Below, piece after piece: positions 7,084 through 18,414 of a stretch of DNA of 64,000 nt. Every line of letters begins with the position of its first letter. Within the stretch, counting starts at the first letter, position 1. Below the pieces are notes generated by a model that was not told the origin of the DNA, searched no databases, and saw nothing but the letters and a program-made list of their open reading frames with translations. A program made the position numbers and the translations under genes. Source of the DNA: Paenibacillus oralis (GTDB lineage: Bacteria; Bacillota; Bacilli; Paenibacillales; Paenibacillaceae); the NCBI RefSeq assembly GCF_003863965.1, contig NZ_RRCN01000001.1, forward strand, positions 6,755,071-6,819,070. Direction: 5' to 3'.

Positions 7084-7791
7084 TTAAAAATACAGGGAAA
7101 CCATGCTGGATTTTTCCGGCACAGTCCAGAACTTATCGAGCGGCCTGCCCCCGGTTCCGTAATTGATCTCCGTTTCGAGCGCGCCGATGCCCGCCAGAAA
7201 ATCAAGGTATTTGCGCACGGAAACGCGGGAGATTCCGACAGCCCGGGACAGCTCATTCGTCGAGAACCCCGAGCTGTCCTGCCGGGCAATCGCCTCCCAG
7301 ACCATCTGCAGAGTCCCCGAGGTCAGCCCTTTGGGGAGAGGACGGAATGCGGCCTGACGATCGCCGCGCCAGATCAAACGGTCAACATCGTTTTGGCTCA
7401 TCACCCGACACGAATTCATCGCATGGTACGAATCGCGGTACAATTCCAGCGATGTTTTGAACCGCGAGAAATGAAACGGTTTGATCAGATAGTCAACTGC
7501 GCCGTACCGCCGTGTTTTTATAATGCTTGCCGGATCCCTGGCGGCCGAAATGATAATGACATCGATATTTTGGGCGCGGCTGCGGATATAGTTAAGCAAA
7601 GCGAAGCCGTTCTGCCGGCGCATGTACAACTCAAGCAAAATCAGCTGCGGTTTGACCCGTTCCACCAGCCGTTTGGCCGTTTCGGCCGACTCCGCCGTAC
7701 CCACGCAGCGGAAACCTTCCACCAGTTCCAGGTAACTTTGGTTGAACTTCGCCACCATCGGATCTTCTTCCACGATCAAGACCCGGATCAT
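7084..7791 (-). CDS. CitB/DcuR-type response regulator with Glu in place of the phosphoacceptor Asp
   Basis: A 235-residue response regulator: a receiver domain (residues 1-120), then a C-terminal winged helix-turn-helix of the CitB class (STNELSRAVGISRVSVRKYL). Acidic pocket residues are present in VEEDP, and the conserved Lys in KPFHFSRF. The expected phosphoacceptor position reads LILLELYM, with Glu54 instead of Asp (codon GAG), which suggests phosphorylation-independent, perhaps constitutive, activity. Family members control uptake and use of C4-dicarboxylates and citrate, which fits the reductase gene next door. The ATG at 7791 has AGGAGG seven bases upstream. No sensor kinase gene is nearby. 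Confidence 0.85.
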   Translation of the reverse strand: MIRVLIVEEDPMVAKFNQSYLELVEGFRCVGTAESAETAKRLVERVKPQLILLELYMRRQNGFALLNYIRSRAQNIDVIIISAARDPASIIKTRRYGAVDYLIKPFHFSRFKTSLELYRDSYHAMNSCRVMSQNDVDRLIWRGDRQAAFRPLPKGLTSGTLQMVWEAIARQDSSGFSTNELSRAVGISRVSVRKYLDFLAGIGALETEINYGTGGRPLDKFWTVPEKSSMVSLYF

Positions 7792-7993
7792 ATGGCCGCC
7801 TCCTTTGGCGCAAACGGAAAGTTCAAAATAAACCGGGTGCCGGTTGTTTGCAGACGGAATTTTGTTCTTCTCATCATGTTGCTTCCTCCCGTCGGTAAGC
7901 ATGTCCATAAACTTATTCTACCGAGGGGCCGGAAAAATGGCTATGAGGTTAAGTACTCCGGATGGGGGAACCTGAAATCGGCAGGACCCAAAC

Positions 7994-8055
7994 AAAAACG
8001 CGCGGGCGTAAAGGAGTCCTTTCTTGCAGAACTCCCTCCGCCCGCGCGTGTTTTT
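7994..8055. terminator. Strong bidirectional terminator after dnaJ
   Basis: An 11-bp perfect stem, ACGCGCGGGCG (7998-8008) with CGCCCGCGCGT (8039-8049), is flanked by five A on one side and five T on the other. It ends the hrcA-grpE-dnaK-dnaJ transcript on the minus strand. Confidence 0.85.
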
Positions 8056-8060
8056 CCTTA

Positions 8061-9182
8061 TTATTCGCCGCGAAACGCCCGTTTCATGCGGTCAAAAAAC
8101 GTTTGTTCATTTTCATGCGTAGCTTCGCCTTCCAGCGAAGCGAATTGGCGCAGCAATTCTTTCTGCTCTTCGCTCAGCTTTCGGGGCGTCATCAAAACCA
8201 CTTTGACGTGCTGATCGCCCTGGCCGACGCCGCGCAGTCGCGGAATCCCTTTGCCTTTCAGGCGGAAATACGTGCCAGTCTGCGTGCCGGCCGGAATCTT
8301 CAGCTTCACCTTTTCCGACAGCGTCGGAATTTCGATCTCGTCGCCAAGCGCGGCCTGCGCAAACGTAATCGGCACTTCCAAATAAACGTCGTCGCCTTCC
8401 CGCTCGAAGTACTCATGAGCTTTCACGCGGATCACGATATACAAATCGCCGGGAGGGCCTCCGCGAAGTCCGCCTTCCCCTTCGCCCGTCATCCGCAGTT
8501 GGGCGCCGTCGTCAACCCCCGCCGGAATCCGGACGTGGATTTTACGCTGCTTCTTGACCTTGCCGCTGCCGGAGCAGGTTGGACATTTCTCCTTGATGAT
8601 CTGCCCCCGGCCGCCGCAGGCCGAGCAGGAACGCCGGTTGACCATGCGGCCGAAAGGCGTGTTCTGCACGACCTCCTGCTGCCCGGTTCCGTGGCAGACG
8701 GAGCAAACCGTCGGTTTGGTTCCCGGTTTTGCGCCGGTGCCGGAGCACGTATCGCAGTTTTCGGTACGCGGGATCGAAATATCGGTTTCTTTCCCGAAGG
8801 CCGCTTCCTCGAACTCGATCGTCATCGTATATTGCAAATCGTTCCCCCGCTGCGGCGCGTTCGGGTCGCGTCTGCCGCCGCCACCGCCAAAGAACATATC
8901 GAAAATATCGCCAAATCCGCCAAAATCCGTACCGGAAAATCCGCCGCCCATGCCCTGGTTCGGATCCACATGTCCGAATTGGTCGTAGCGGGAGCGTTTG
9001 CCCTGATCACTGAGGACGTCATAGGCTTCCTTCACTTCTTTAAACTTCGCTTCCGCATCCGCCGCTTTGTTCACGTCCGGGTGATATTGACGGGCCAGCT
9101 TGCGATAAGCTTTTTTGATCTCCTCTTCGCTGGCGGTTTTCCCGACGCCCAACACTTCATAATAATCGCGTTTTTCTGCCAT
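8061..9182 (-). CDS. dnaJ: Chaperone DnaJ
   Basis: J-domain co-chaperone that stimulates DnaK ATP hydrolysis and delivers clients. It has 373 residues: a J domain with HPD (in YHPDVNK), a Gly/Phe-rich linker, the zinc-finger domain with four CxxCxGxG repeats ([32 protein letters not shown]), and the C-terminal client-binding domains. The start chosen is ATG at 9182 ([12 protein letters not shown]), preceded by GGTGGAAGG; an upstream in-frame extension has no family match. It is the last gene of the heat-shock operon and is followed by a strong terminator. Confidence 0.97.
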   Translation of the reverse strand: MAEKRDYYEVLGVGKTASEEEIKKAYRKLARQYHPDVNKAADAEAKFKEVKEAYDVLSDQGKRSRYDQFGHVDPNQGMGGGFSGTDFGGFGDIFDMFFGGGGGRRDPNAPQRGNDLQYTMTIEFEEAAFGKETDISIPRTENCDTCSGTGAKPGTKPTVCSVCHGTGQQEVVQNTPFGRMVNRRSCSACGGRGQIIKEKCPTCSGSGKVKKQRKIHVRIPAGVDDGAQLRMTGEGEGGLRGGPPGDLYIVIRVKAHEYFEREGDDVYLEVPITFAQAALGDEIEIPTLSEKVKLKIPAGTQTGTYFRLKGKGIPRLRGVGQGDQHVKVVLMTPRKLSEEQKELLRQFASLEGEATHENEQTFFDRMKRAFRGE

Positions 9183-9340
9183 CCTTCCACCCCCGTCTTG
9201 ACTCTCTCGAACCAGCCGCGTCAGCACCGTTCCCTTAATCCGGCAAAAGGAAAGTCAAAGTGCGGAAGCCGCCCGCTCTTTGACCTTCCCAGTTCACCCA
9301 ATTGTATTCAATGCTTTGCCGGTCCGTGATATCTTAAGCT

Positions 9341-11206
<1,866 letters not shown>

Positions 11207-11248
11207 TTAAATAGGTGCATGTTTTGCTATGTGTTTTCAGCATGTGTT

Positions 11249-11887
11249 TCAGCCGCTGACTTTGACCATCGCCGGGCGCAGCACTTTGTCCTTCAACAAA
11301 TATCCCTTTTGCACGACCTCGACGACGATGCCTTCCTCGTGTTCCTCGGATTCCACCTGCATGATCGCCTGATGGAATTCGGGGTTAAACGGCGTGCCCT
11401 CAGCTTCCATCGCGGTGAGTCCTTCCGCTTTCAGCACACCTTCGAGCTGGCGGAAAATCATCTCCACGCCCTTGGAATACGAGCTGTTATCCGCACTTTC
11501 GCCCGCGGAGCTGATCGCTCTTTCGAAGTTATCGATCACGGGCAGCAGTTCGGTAATCAGCTTGGCGGAAGCGTATTTTCCAAGCTCTTCTTTTTCCTTC
11601 AACGTCCGGCGCCGGAAATTATCAAAATCGGCTTGGGTGCGAAGCAGCCGCTGTTGGTATTCTTCGTTCTCCGCCTGCAATTTTGCCAGTTCGGGGCTCA
11701 TATCGGAGCCGCCTTCCGCAGCGGAACCTGCGGCTTCGTTTTCGTTTACCTGTTCCTGCTGAAGCGTTTCGTCCTGCCTGCCTGCTTCCGTTTCCAGGTT
11801 TTGCTCATCTTTAACGTTATCGTTCATCTCTTGTTCTTCCTCTACACTGTGATTGATGTTGTCTTGAATTGGCTGTGATTCCTTCAA
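11249..11887 (-). CDS. grpE: Nucleotide exchange factor GrpE
   Basis: Releases ADP from DnaK. It has 212 residues: an acidic, low-complexity N-terminus of about 70 residues, a long coiled-coil helix (LAKLQAENEEYQQRLLRTQA), and a C-terminal beta domain ending in LLKDKVLRPAMVKVS, the usual GrpE end. Two starts are possible. The GTG at 11896 lies inside the Shine-Dalgarno sequence, while the TTG at 11887 has GGAGG eight bases upstream, so TTG is chosen. It lies between hrcA and dnaK in the same orientation. Confidence 0.95.
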   Translation of the reverse strand: MKESQPIQDNINHSVEEEQEMNDNVKDEQNLETEAGRQDETLQQEQVNENEAAGSAAEGGSDMSPELAKLQAENEEYQQRLLRTQADFDNFRRRTLKEKEELGKYASAKLITELLPVIDNFERAISSAGESADNSSYSKGVEMIFRQLEGVLKAEGLTAMEAEGTPFNPEFHQAIMQVESEEHEEGIVVEVVQKGYLLKDKVLRPAMVKVSG

Positions 11888-11933
11888 GATGTTCACCTCC
11901 TTAACATGCAGTTAGGGCCATAGTTCATGCATG

Positions 11934-12965
11934 TTAATGCAGCCGGGACAAAAATTTGCTCAAGTCCTTCGATAAAATGTCCAAAATTCGAATCACCCGA
12001 CCATATTCCATCCGGGTTGGCCCAAGAATGCCGATCGTCCCAACCGTTTCCCCTTCAATTTGATACGTTGCGGTGATCAGGCTGCAGTTGGCGAAAGCTT
12101 CATGGGCGTTTTCCGTGCCGATCCTCACTTGAATGCCCGAGCCGAGGGAGGCCGAAGACATCATTTTCGTCAACGTCGGCGTCTCCTCCAGCAGATCCAG
12201 GATGCTCTTCACTTTGTCCACATCGCGGAATTCCGGCTGCGTCAGCATGTTGGTAGCTCCGCTCAGGAACAGGCGCTGCCCGTCCGAACCGCTGCCCAGC
12301 ACTTGATCAAGCACCTTCATCAGCTCTTCAAAATGCTCGATATGCCGCTGCATTTCCTGGCCGATTTCGTTATAAAGGGCGGTCTTCAATTTGTAGATCG
12401 GCAATCCCGCAAGCTTAACGTTAAGCAGATTGACCACTCTTTCCATCTCCGAAACCGATACGCCGGCCGGAATGGACACGGTTTTGTTCTCCACTTGTCC
12501 CGTATTCGTAACCAGGATCGCCACCGCCGTGTTCTCGTTCAGCGACAGCAACCCGAAATGGCGCAAAGACGTATGAAAAACTTCCGGCCCCAGCAGGATG
12601 GAAGTGTAATTGGTCATATGGGATAGAATCGTGCCGGCATGCTGAATGACCTGTTCCGCCGCATTCAGCTTCTCGGCGAAAAACGCCTTGAGGGTTTTAA
12701 GCTCTTCCGGCGTAATCAAATTAAGCGGAGTCAGGTGATCCACATAGTAACGGTAGCCTTTAATGGAAGGTATGCGTCCCGCCGACGTGTGCGGCTGCTC
12801 CAAAAATCCGAGCTCCTCCAAATCCGCCATCTCGTTGCGGATCGTCGCCGGGCTGTACCCGACATCTCCACGTTTGGAAATACTCCGGGATCCCACCGGC
12901 TCCGCCGATCGAATATAGTCATCCACAATCGCAGTCAATATCATTCTTTGGCGTTCCGTTAACAT
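11934..12965 (-). CDS. hrcA: Heat-inducible transcription repressor HrcA
   Basis: A 343-residue repressor that binds CIRCE elements and needs GroEL for activity. The N-terminal winged helix-turn-helix begins MLTERQRMILTAIVDDYIRS and contains the DNA-contact region VGYSPATIRNEMADLEELG and HTSAGRIPS; the C-terminal domain with TRMEYGRVIRILD is typical. The ATG has GGAGGGATTGCC just upstream. First gene of its operon and autoregulated: the CIRCE lies 35 bases before the start and a sigma-A promoter just beyond it. Confidence 0.97.
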   Translation of the reverse strand: MLTERQRMILTAIVDDYIRSAEPVGSRSISKRGDVGYSPATIRNEMADLEELGFLEQPHTSAGRIPSIKGYRYYVDHLTPLNLITPEELKTLKAFFAEKLNAAEQVIQHAGTILSHMTNYTSILLGPEVFHTSLRHFGLLSLNENTAVAILVTNTGQVENKTVSIPAGVSVSEMERVVNLLNVKLAGLPIYKLKTALYNEIGQEMQRHIEHFEELMKVLDQVLGSGSDGQRLFLSGATNMLTQPEFRDVDKVKSILDLLEETPTLTKMMSSASLGSGIQVRIGTENAHEAFANCSLITATYQIEGETVGTIGILGPTRMEYGRVIRILDILSKDLSKFLSRLH

Positions 12966-12999
12966 GGCAATCCCTCCTGATCCAACTATTTATCGTTCG

Positions 13000-13026
13000 T
13001 TAGCACTCGTTAGCTTAGAGTGCTAA
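13000..13026 (-). promoter_or_regulatory. CIRCE operator (HrcA binding site)
   Basis: TTAGCACTC, nine bases, GAGTGCTAA: a perfect match to the CIRCE consensus. It lies between the promoter and the hrcA start, in the expected 5' untranslated position. Confidence 0.97.
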
Positions 13027-13037
13027 TCGCTAATACA

Positions 13038-13067
13038 AAAATACCAAACCGACCTGACGATTGTCAA
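13038..13067 (-). promoter_or_regulatory. Sigma-A promoter of the hrcA operon
   Basis: On the minus strand TTGACA (complement 13062-13067) and TATTTT (complement 13038-13043) are 18 bases apart; the CIRCE begins 11 bases downstream of the -10 element. The promoter fits tightly between the hrcA leader and the end of the GNAT gene. Confidence 0.7.
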
Positions 13068-13068
13068 G

Positions 13069-13536
13069 TCAGTCCAGTATCTTAAGCACAGCTATTTCGT
13101 CGCAGCAGTGCTGCTTCGCGCAATTCACGCAGTCCGTCCAAACTTTTTCCGGGAAAATTTCTTTATTTACAACCGTAAAACCGTTTTTCACAAAAAATGA
13201 AACCTCGTAGGTCAACGCCATCACTTTAGGGATCGCCAGCTTCCGCGCTTGTTCGACCAGCTTCTCCACCAGCATGGAGCCGAGGCCGCGCCCTTTGTAC
13301 CCTTCGGCGATGCCGAGCGAACGGATTTCCACAAGCTCCTCGCCGAGCTTGCACAGCGAGCCGCAGCCAACGACACGGCCATCCACTTCCGCGACAACGA
13401 AATCATTGATCTGACGTTCGAGCACTGCGCGGGAACGCGGCAGCATAATCCCTCTTTTGGCATATTCATCAATCATTATAAATAGAGGTTCGACGTCCTC
13501 AAGTTTCGCCTGTCTGCATACGGCAACGGCTTGCAT
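13069..13536 (-). CDS. GNAT family N-acetyltransferase (ArgA-like)
   Basis: A 155-residue acetyltransferase that begins MQAVAVCRQAKLEDVEPL. The acetyl-CoA-binding motif is GYKGRGLGSMLVEKL (Q/RxxGxG/A type) after the beta strand VEIRSLGI, and the C-terminal EIFPEKVWTDCVNCAKQHCCDEIA carries a Cys cluster typical of the N-acetylglutamate-synthase-like GNATs of Firmicutes. A role in the arginine pathway is plausible but not proven by position, because the neighbours are hemW and hrcA. The ATG at 13536 has GGGGGA eight bases upstream. Confidence 0.82.
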   Translation of the reverse strand: MQAVAVCRQAKLEDVEPLFIMIDEYAKRGIMLPRSRAVLERQINDFVVAEVDGRVVGCGSLCKLGEELVEIRSLGIAEGYKGRGLGSMLVEKLVEQARKLAIPKVMALTYEVSFFVKNGFTVVNKEIFPEKVWTDCVNCAKQHCCDEIAVLKILD

Positions 13537-13650
13537 AGCTTTTCCCCCTCGATCTCCCAAGTCATGTAATATGAATAAATATACATGATAAGGTATAAAA
13601 CTTCAAGCCATTTCTTGTCGGCCCTAAAGGATATACATGAGCCCAAAAAA

Positions 13651-13692
13651 AGGGCAGCCGCCTCGCTTCATAATCAAGCTGGGCAGCTGCCT
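13651..13692 (-). terminator. Probable terminator after hemW
   Basis: On the minus strand a GGCAGCTGCC-containing arm pairs imperfectly with GGCGGCTGCCC and is followed by seven T. It lies 36 bases after the hemW stop. Confidence 0.6.
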
Positions 13693-13727
13693 GTTTTCTC
13701 TGTTCTATGATTGAATATATCCGGCTG

Positions 13728-15008
13728 TTAAATCGTTAATACGCCAATAAACTCGGCAAACACTTCATTGCCGAACAATACGCCTTGTTGACTAAGGCGA
13801 TAGCCGCCTTGATCCTCGTGCTGCTCCAGGAGTCCGGCCGACAGCATCTTTTGCAGCGGTCCGGCAAAAATCTCTTCCAATTCGCTGTCCGCGCCAAACT
13901 GGGAGCGGAAGTCCTCCTTGCGGATGCCGTTCAGCATGCGCAACCCGACCATCACGAAATCTTCCATCGCTTCCTCGCGGGACACGGCGAACTGTTCGAG
14001 CCGGGGCAGCCCTTGGCCGGCCGCCTCGACATAAGGATTCACGCCTTTAATGTTGACGTGCCGCTGCCTTGATACGTATCCGTGCGCTCCCGCGCCCAAA
14101 CCGTAATAGTCCTCATTGCGCCAATAAGTGATGTTGTGGCGGCTTTCGTAGCCCGGCTTGGCGAAATTACTGATTTCGTACTGTTTGCGTCCCGCCTTGG
14201 CCATCCGCTCCATCAGCAGCAGATACATTTTCAGTTCGTCTTCTTCGCTCGGCAGGGGCAACTGGTTTCTCTGATACAGCGTATGGAACAGCGTGTTCTC
14301 TTCCACTTTAAGGCTGTAGATCGAGTAATGGGGCAGCCCCAGCTCAAGCGCGCGGGTAACGCTGTAGTCCAGCATTTCCACCGTCTGGTTCGGCAATCCG
14401 AACATCAGGTCGATCGACAGATTGTCAAGGCCGGCGGCGCGGGCGTTCTCCAAGCTGCGGTACACGTCGTCGGTGTTGTGAATCCGGCCGATCCCGCTCA
14501 GCAGCTCGTTCTGGAAGGCCTGGACGCCGAAGCTTACCCGGTTGACCCCGCCTGCCTTCATGACGGCCAGTTTTTCGCGGTCGGTCGTTCCGGGATTGGC
14601 TTCCATCGTAAACTCGATGTCGCTCGCCCAACGCGGGAAATGCTTCCGCACCGAAGCCAGGAAAAACTCCATCTCCTGCGGATTCAGCACGGTCGGCGTT
14701 CCGCCGCCGACAAAAATCGTCCGGATCTCGCCGGGCGGCGTTTGGCTTACGGTCAGCTCCATCTCGCGGTCCAGCGCCTTCAGATAGTCCATCACCGGCT
14801 GATCCTTCAGCACGTAGGAGTTAAAGTCGCAATAAAAGCATTTATTGGTGCAAAACGGAATGTGTATATAAACGGCCTGCGGCGCCCGCTTTTTTTCATT
14901 GTTAGACGCGGCGCTTACCGCCGCCGGCTGACCGCTGGACATAACGCTGCCCGCCGTCTGCTCAAGGTCCGGCATTCCCGGTCCCTGCCGCTTCGTCTGT
15001 TGGTCCAT
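13728..15008 (-). CDS. hemW: Heme chaperone HemW (coproporphyrinogen-III-oxidase-like radical SAM protein)
   Basis: A radical SAM family protein that delivers heme to membrane targets and is often misnamed HemN. It has 426 residues with the cluster motif CTNKCFYC in IPFCTNKCFYCDF; it has CxxxCxxC but not the fourth cysteine region that marks true HemN. Family motifs IFVGGGTPT, EANPGTT, VSFGVQAF, SIDLMFGLPNQT and GAGAHGY are present. About 40 polar residues precede the core, longer than in most relatives. AGGAGG is seven bases before the ATG at 15008 and only one before an ATG at 15014, so 15008 is chosen. It follows lepA on the same strand, as in Bacilli. Confidence 0.93.
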   Translation of the reverse strand: MDQQTKRQGPGMPDLEQTAGSVMSSGQPAAVSAASNNEKKRAPQAVYIHIPFCTNKCFYCDFNSYVLKDQPVMDYLKALDREMELTVSQTPPGEIRTIFVGGGTPTVLNPQEMEFFLASVRKHFPRWASDIEFTMEANPGTTDREKLAVMKAGGVNRVSFGVQAFQNELLSGIGRIHNTDDVYRSLENARAAGLDNLSIDLMFGLPNQTVEMLDYSVTRALELGLPHYSIYSLKVEENTLFHTLYQRNQLPLPSEEDELKMYLLLMERMAKAGRKQYEISNFAKPGYESRHNITYWRNEDYYGLGAGAHGYVSRQRHVNIKGVNPYVEAAGQGLPRLEQFAVSREEAMEDFVMVGLRMLNGIRKEDFRSQFGADSELEEIFAGPLQKMLSAGLLEQHEDQGGYRLSQQGVLFGNEVFAEFIGVLTI

Positions 15009-15014
15009 GGTCAT

Positions 15015-15374
15015 GCCTCCTAAACTTTTAATTATTTCATATTATATAGTAGAAAAATTCAAAACCGAAAATCGTTCCGCCTATGTGCGTTGCAGCAGCG
15101 CTCGTGGCAGCGTCTGTGACAACGTCATGGTAACATCACGCTCTCGCAATGGGCACTAGCGGTAAAAAAGGGCGCTATTTACGGCGGTTCTACAGATTCA
15201 TCAGCAATAGAGGAAAAATGTGGCGTTATTTTTGGCAACTTCGGCTATTTTCGATCAAAAAACTTGTTGCGCGCAAAAATAAGGGCATAAAATTCCGCTA
15301 TTTTACCGAAGGACCCCCGTTTAGCAAAATAGCGACATAAATTACCGCTAACAAGCCCGCCTCCCAGCTCTTAT
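15015..15374. repeat. Gene-free stretch with a degenerate intergenic repeat
   Basis: From about 15165 to 15350 the sequence repeats variants of a CATAAAATTCCGCTATTT / AAATAGCG motif in both orientations; the same 20-base core, with two differences, recurs at 32762-32781. No convincing gene is present: the open frame at 15149-15340 lacks a ribosome binding site. The hemW promoter should also lie here, but I see no clear -35/-10 pair. Confidence 0.5.
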
Positions 15375-15376
15375 TT

Positions 15377-15408
15377 GAAAGAGGAAAGCCCCGCGGCTTT
15401 CCTCTTTC
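15377..15408 (-). terminator. Stem-loop after lepA
   Basis: GAAAGAGGAAAGCC (15377-15390) and GGCTTTCCTCTTTC (15395-15408) are a perfect 14-bp inverted repeat with a four-base loop, about 110 bases after the lepA stop. The T tract is short. Confidence 0.6.
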
Positions 15409-15518
15409 ACCATGTTCAATCGCTTTTAACTTGCCTTGTCACCGCGGCGCTCGCAAGCTCATTAGCTTGCCAGCGGTACCCAGGCATAACAGGCATATTA
15501 TCGCTTGCCCTTCTTCGC

Positions 15519-17336
15519 TTAATTGTCGTCGATCTTCAGCACGGCCATAAACGCTTCCTGCGGCACCTCGACGCTGCCGACCTGCTTCATGCGCTTTTTG
15601 CCTTCCTTCTGCTTTTCCAGCAGCTTGCGCTTCCGTGAAATGTCGCCGCCGTAACACTTGGCGAGGACGTTTTTGCGCATCGCCTTGACCGTCTCGCGCG
15701 CGATGATCTTCGTCCCGACCGAGGCCTGAATCGGCACCTCGAACATTTGGCGCGGAATCAGCTCGCGCAGCTTCTCGCAAATGATCCGGCCGCGATGATA
15801 AGCGCGGTCGCGGTGCACGATGAAGGACAACGCGTCCACCTGCTCGCCGTTGAGCAAAATGTCCATCTTCACCAGGTTGGACTGGCGATAACCCGACAGC
15901 TCGTAATCGAACGAAGCGTATCCTTTCGTGCCCGATTTCAACTGGTCGAAAAAGTCGTAAACGATCTCCGACAGCGGGATTTGGTACGTAATCGTTACGC
16001 GCGTCGTATCCAAATACTCCATATTTACAAACTCGCCGCGTTTGTTTTGACACAGCTCCATCACCGTTCCGACATAATCGTTCGGCACGATGATCGCCGC
16101 CTTGACGAAAGGCTCCTCCACGTGGTCGATTTTACCGACTTCCGGATAGTTGGACGGGTTGTCGATCGAAATCGTCTCGCCGTTCGTCAGCGTCACTTTG
16201 TAAATAACGCTTGGCGCGGTCGTGATCAGCGGAATGTTGAATTCCCGTTCGATCCGCTCCTGGATGACGTCCATGTGCAGCAGGCCGAGGAAGCCACAGC
16301 GGAACCCGAAGCCGAGCGCGCTGGACGTTTCCGGCTCGAAGCTGAGTGAAGCGTCGTTGAGCTGCAGCTTCTCCAGGGCTTCGCGCAGATCGTTGTAATC
16401 CGACGTTTCGATCGGATACAGACCGCAGAAGACCATCGGGTTGATTTTGCGGTAGCCCGGCAGCGCTTCGGGGGTCGGATTTTTCGCGTCCGTCACCGTA
16501 TCCCCGACCCGGGTGTCGCCGACCGTCTTGATGCCGGCCACGATAAAGCCGACATCGCCGACGTTCAGTTCGTCCACGATCGTCATCCGCGGCTTGAACG
16601 CGCCAACCTCGATCACCTCGAACGTTTTGTCCGTCGCCATCATTTTGATTTTCGAGCCGGCTTTAATATGGCCGTCGATGACGCGCACATACACGATAAC
16701 GCCTTTGTACGGATCGTAATGCGAATCGAAAATGAGCGCTTTAAGCGGCCGGTCCGGATCGCCCGACGGCGCCGGCACCTTCTGCACGACCTGCTCCAGG
16801 ATTTCCTTGATCCCGATCCCCGCTTTGGCCGAAGCCAGCACGGCCTCGCTGGCGTCGAGCCCGATGACGTCCTCGATCTCCTGCTTCACCCGGTCAGGAT
16901 CGGCACTGGGCAAATCGATTTTGTTGATAACCGGCAAAATTTCCAGGTTGTTGTCCAACGCCAGGTAGACGTTGGCCAGCGTTTGGGCCTCGATCCCCTG
17001 GGCGGCGTCCACGACGAGCAAAGCGCCTTCGCAGGCTGCCAAGCTGCGGGAAACCTCGTAAGTGAAGTCGACGTGTCCCGGCGTGTCGATCAGGTTCAGC
17101 AAATATTCCTCCCCGTCGTCCGCGCGGTAAGCCAACCGCACCGCCTGCAGCTTAATCGTAATCCCGCGTTCCCGCTCCAGATCCATCTGGTCGAGCACCT
17201 GCTCCTGCATTTCCCGGGAGGAAAGCGCCCCGGTATACTCCAGAATCCGGTCGGCCAGCGTCGATTTGCCATGGTCTATATGTGCAATGATACAGAAATT
17301 CCGAATTTTTTGTTGTCTTGCTCTAATATCAGTCAT
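15519..17336 (-). CDS. lepA: Elongation factor 4 (LepA)
   Basis: Ribosome-associated translational GTPase of 605 residues, close to the family length. G motifs: AHIDHGKST (G1), the switch GITIK, DTPGH (G3) and NKIDLP (G4). Later EF-G-like domains and the unique LepA C-terminal domain, with [19 protein letters not shown] and [16 protein letters not shown], are present. The ATG at 17336 ([10 protein letters not shown]) fits the family; a 12-residue upstream extension does not. A sigma-A promoter is at 17376-17404. In Bacilli lepA follows gpr-spoIIP-yqxA; here the mannan locus (17.4-28.6 kb) has come between them. Confidence 0.97.
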   Translation of the reverse strand: MTDIRARQQKIRNFCIIAHIDHGKSTLADRILEYTGALSSREMQEQVLDQMDLERERGITIKLQAVRLAYRADDGEEYLLNLIDTPGHVDFTYEVSRSLAACEGALLVVDAAQGIEAQTLANVYLALDNNLEILPVINKIDLPSADPDRVKQEIEDVIGLDASEAVLASAKAGIGIKEILEQVVQKVPAPSGDPDRPLKALIFDSHYDPYKGVIVYVRVIDGHIKAGSKIKMMATDKTFEVIEVGAFKPRMTIVDELNVGDVGFIVAGIKTVGDTRVGDTVTDAKNPTPEALPGYRKINPMVFCGLYPIETSDYNDLREALEKLQLNDASLSFEPETSSALGFGFRCGFLGLLHMDVIQERIEREFNIPLITTAPSVIYKVTLTNGETISIDNPSNYPEVGKIDHVEEPFVKAAIIVPNDYVGTVMELCQNKRGEFVNMEYLDTTRVTITYQIPLSEIVYDFFDQLKSGTKGYASFDYELSGYRQSNLVKMDILLNGEQVDALSFIVHRDRAYHRGRIICEKLRELIPRQMFEVPIQASVGTKIIARETVKAMRKNVLAKCYGGDISRKRKLLEKQKEGKKRMKQVGSVEVPQEAFMAVLKIDDN

Positions 17337-17375
17337 CCTTACCCCCACCACAGATCGTTGAAGTACAATCAATTT

Positions 17376-17404
17376 ATTATATCAGTTGCGGGGTCAAGCA
17401 TCAA
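17376..17404 (-). promoter_or_regulatory. Sigma-A promoter of lepA
   Basis: TTGATG (complement 17399-17404), 17 bases, TATAAT (complement 17376-17381), 40 bases before the lepA start and directly after the esterase gene. Confidence 0.65.
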
Positions 17405-17434
17405 TCGGTACTGTCGCACAGTCTCCATGTTTAT

Positions 17435-18391
17435 CTATAACCTCAGCATCTCCTGCAGGACACGGTCGCTTAAATAAGGCAAATATTCATGGCCGTATTC
17501 GTGATAAACGACAAGCTCTTTCTCGGAAACGATTTTGTTATACGCGGCAAACTGCGTGTACGGCGGACAAATCGAATCGGCCAAACCCGTGACGAAAATA
17601 ACCTTCGCCCGGATGCGGTCGGCCAGATTTTGAATGTCGATATACCCCAGCTTGTTGAAAAAGGCCTCCTGCGTCCGATGCAGCGGGTCCATAAACCGGA
17701 AATAATACGCGAGTTCTTCATAGGCCGAGGTATTGACTTCCATTTCCCAGGCTTTCTTATAGTCGGTCAGGAACGGGTAAACCGGGATCGCCAGCTTCAC
17801 CCGCGGCTCCAGCGCAGCGCAGGCTACCGTAAGCGCTCCGCCCTGGGAACACCCATGCACGCCGATCCGGCCGGGATCGACCTGCTCCATCGACATCAAG
17901 ATCCGGACTGTCTGAACCAAATCGAGAAAAACATTGCGATAGTACAGCTTATCCGGGGTTTCTTCACCGACACCGCGGATAATATGGCCTTTCAGCGTCG
18001 TCCCTTTCACGGTCAGATTGTCTTCGGACAACCCGCCCTGCCCCCGGCAGTCCAGCGCGATCACGGTGATGCCGTGGGCGGCGTACGCAGCTTTGTCGAA
18101 CCAGTCCCCGCTCCCGGTGTGGTAGCCGTGGAAAAGTGCAAGCCCCGGCCCTTTACGCTGGAGCGCTCGCGGTTTGACGTATTTGGCGTGCACCCGTGCT
18201 CCGCCGACCCCGATAAAATAAAGATGATAGCACTCCGCCAGCGGCGTCCGGAAATCGGCGGCTTCCAATTCATAATCCAACGGCTGAGCATCCAGCTCCA
18301 TCAGCGCCCGTTCCCAATAGTCATCAAAATCCTTTGGTTTCGGGCTGCTCCCCTGGTATTTCAGCAAATCTTCGATTCTATCATTGGCCAC
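17435..18391 (-). CDS. CE7 family acetyl esterase (acetyl xylan esterase / cephalosporin-C deacetylase type)
   Basis: A 318-residue cytoplasmic alpha/beta hydrolase without a signal peptide. CE7 signatures are present: the oxyanion and structural motif CRGQGG, the nucleophile in GCSQGG, the acid in FVTGLADSICPP and the catalytic His in GHEYLP. CE7 enzymes remove acetyl groups from short sugars. As last gene of the mannan minus-strand operon, the likely job is deacetylating imported acetylated manno- or glucomanno-oligosaccharides so the phosphorylases can act. GTG start with GGGGAG nine bases upstream. It begins 23 bases after the GH130 stop. Confidence 0.9.
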   Translation of the reverse strand: MANDRIEDLLKYQGSSPKPKDFDDYWERALMELDAQPLDYELEAADFRTPLAECYHLYFIGVGGARVHAKYVKPRALQRKGPGLALFHGYHTGSGDWFDKAAYAAHGITVIALDCRGQGGLSEDNLTVKGTTLKGHIIRGVGEETPDKLYYRNVFLDLVQTVRILMSMEQVDPGRIGVHGCSQGGALTVACAALEPRVKLAIPVYPFLTDYKKAWEMEVNTSAYEELAYYFRFMDPLHRTQEAFFNKLGYIDIQNLADRIRAKVIFVTGLADSICPPYTQFAAYNKIVSEKELVVYHEYGHEYLPYLSDRVLQEMLRL

Positions 18392-18414
18392 GATAACAAT
18401 CTCCCCGCCTATAG

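Noticed and set aside
8061-9329. 455-residue plus-strand frame opposite dnaJ
   Set aside because: Shadow of dnaJ; no start signal and no family features.
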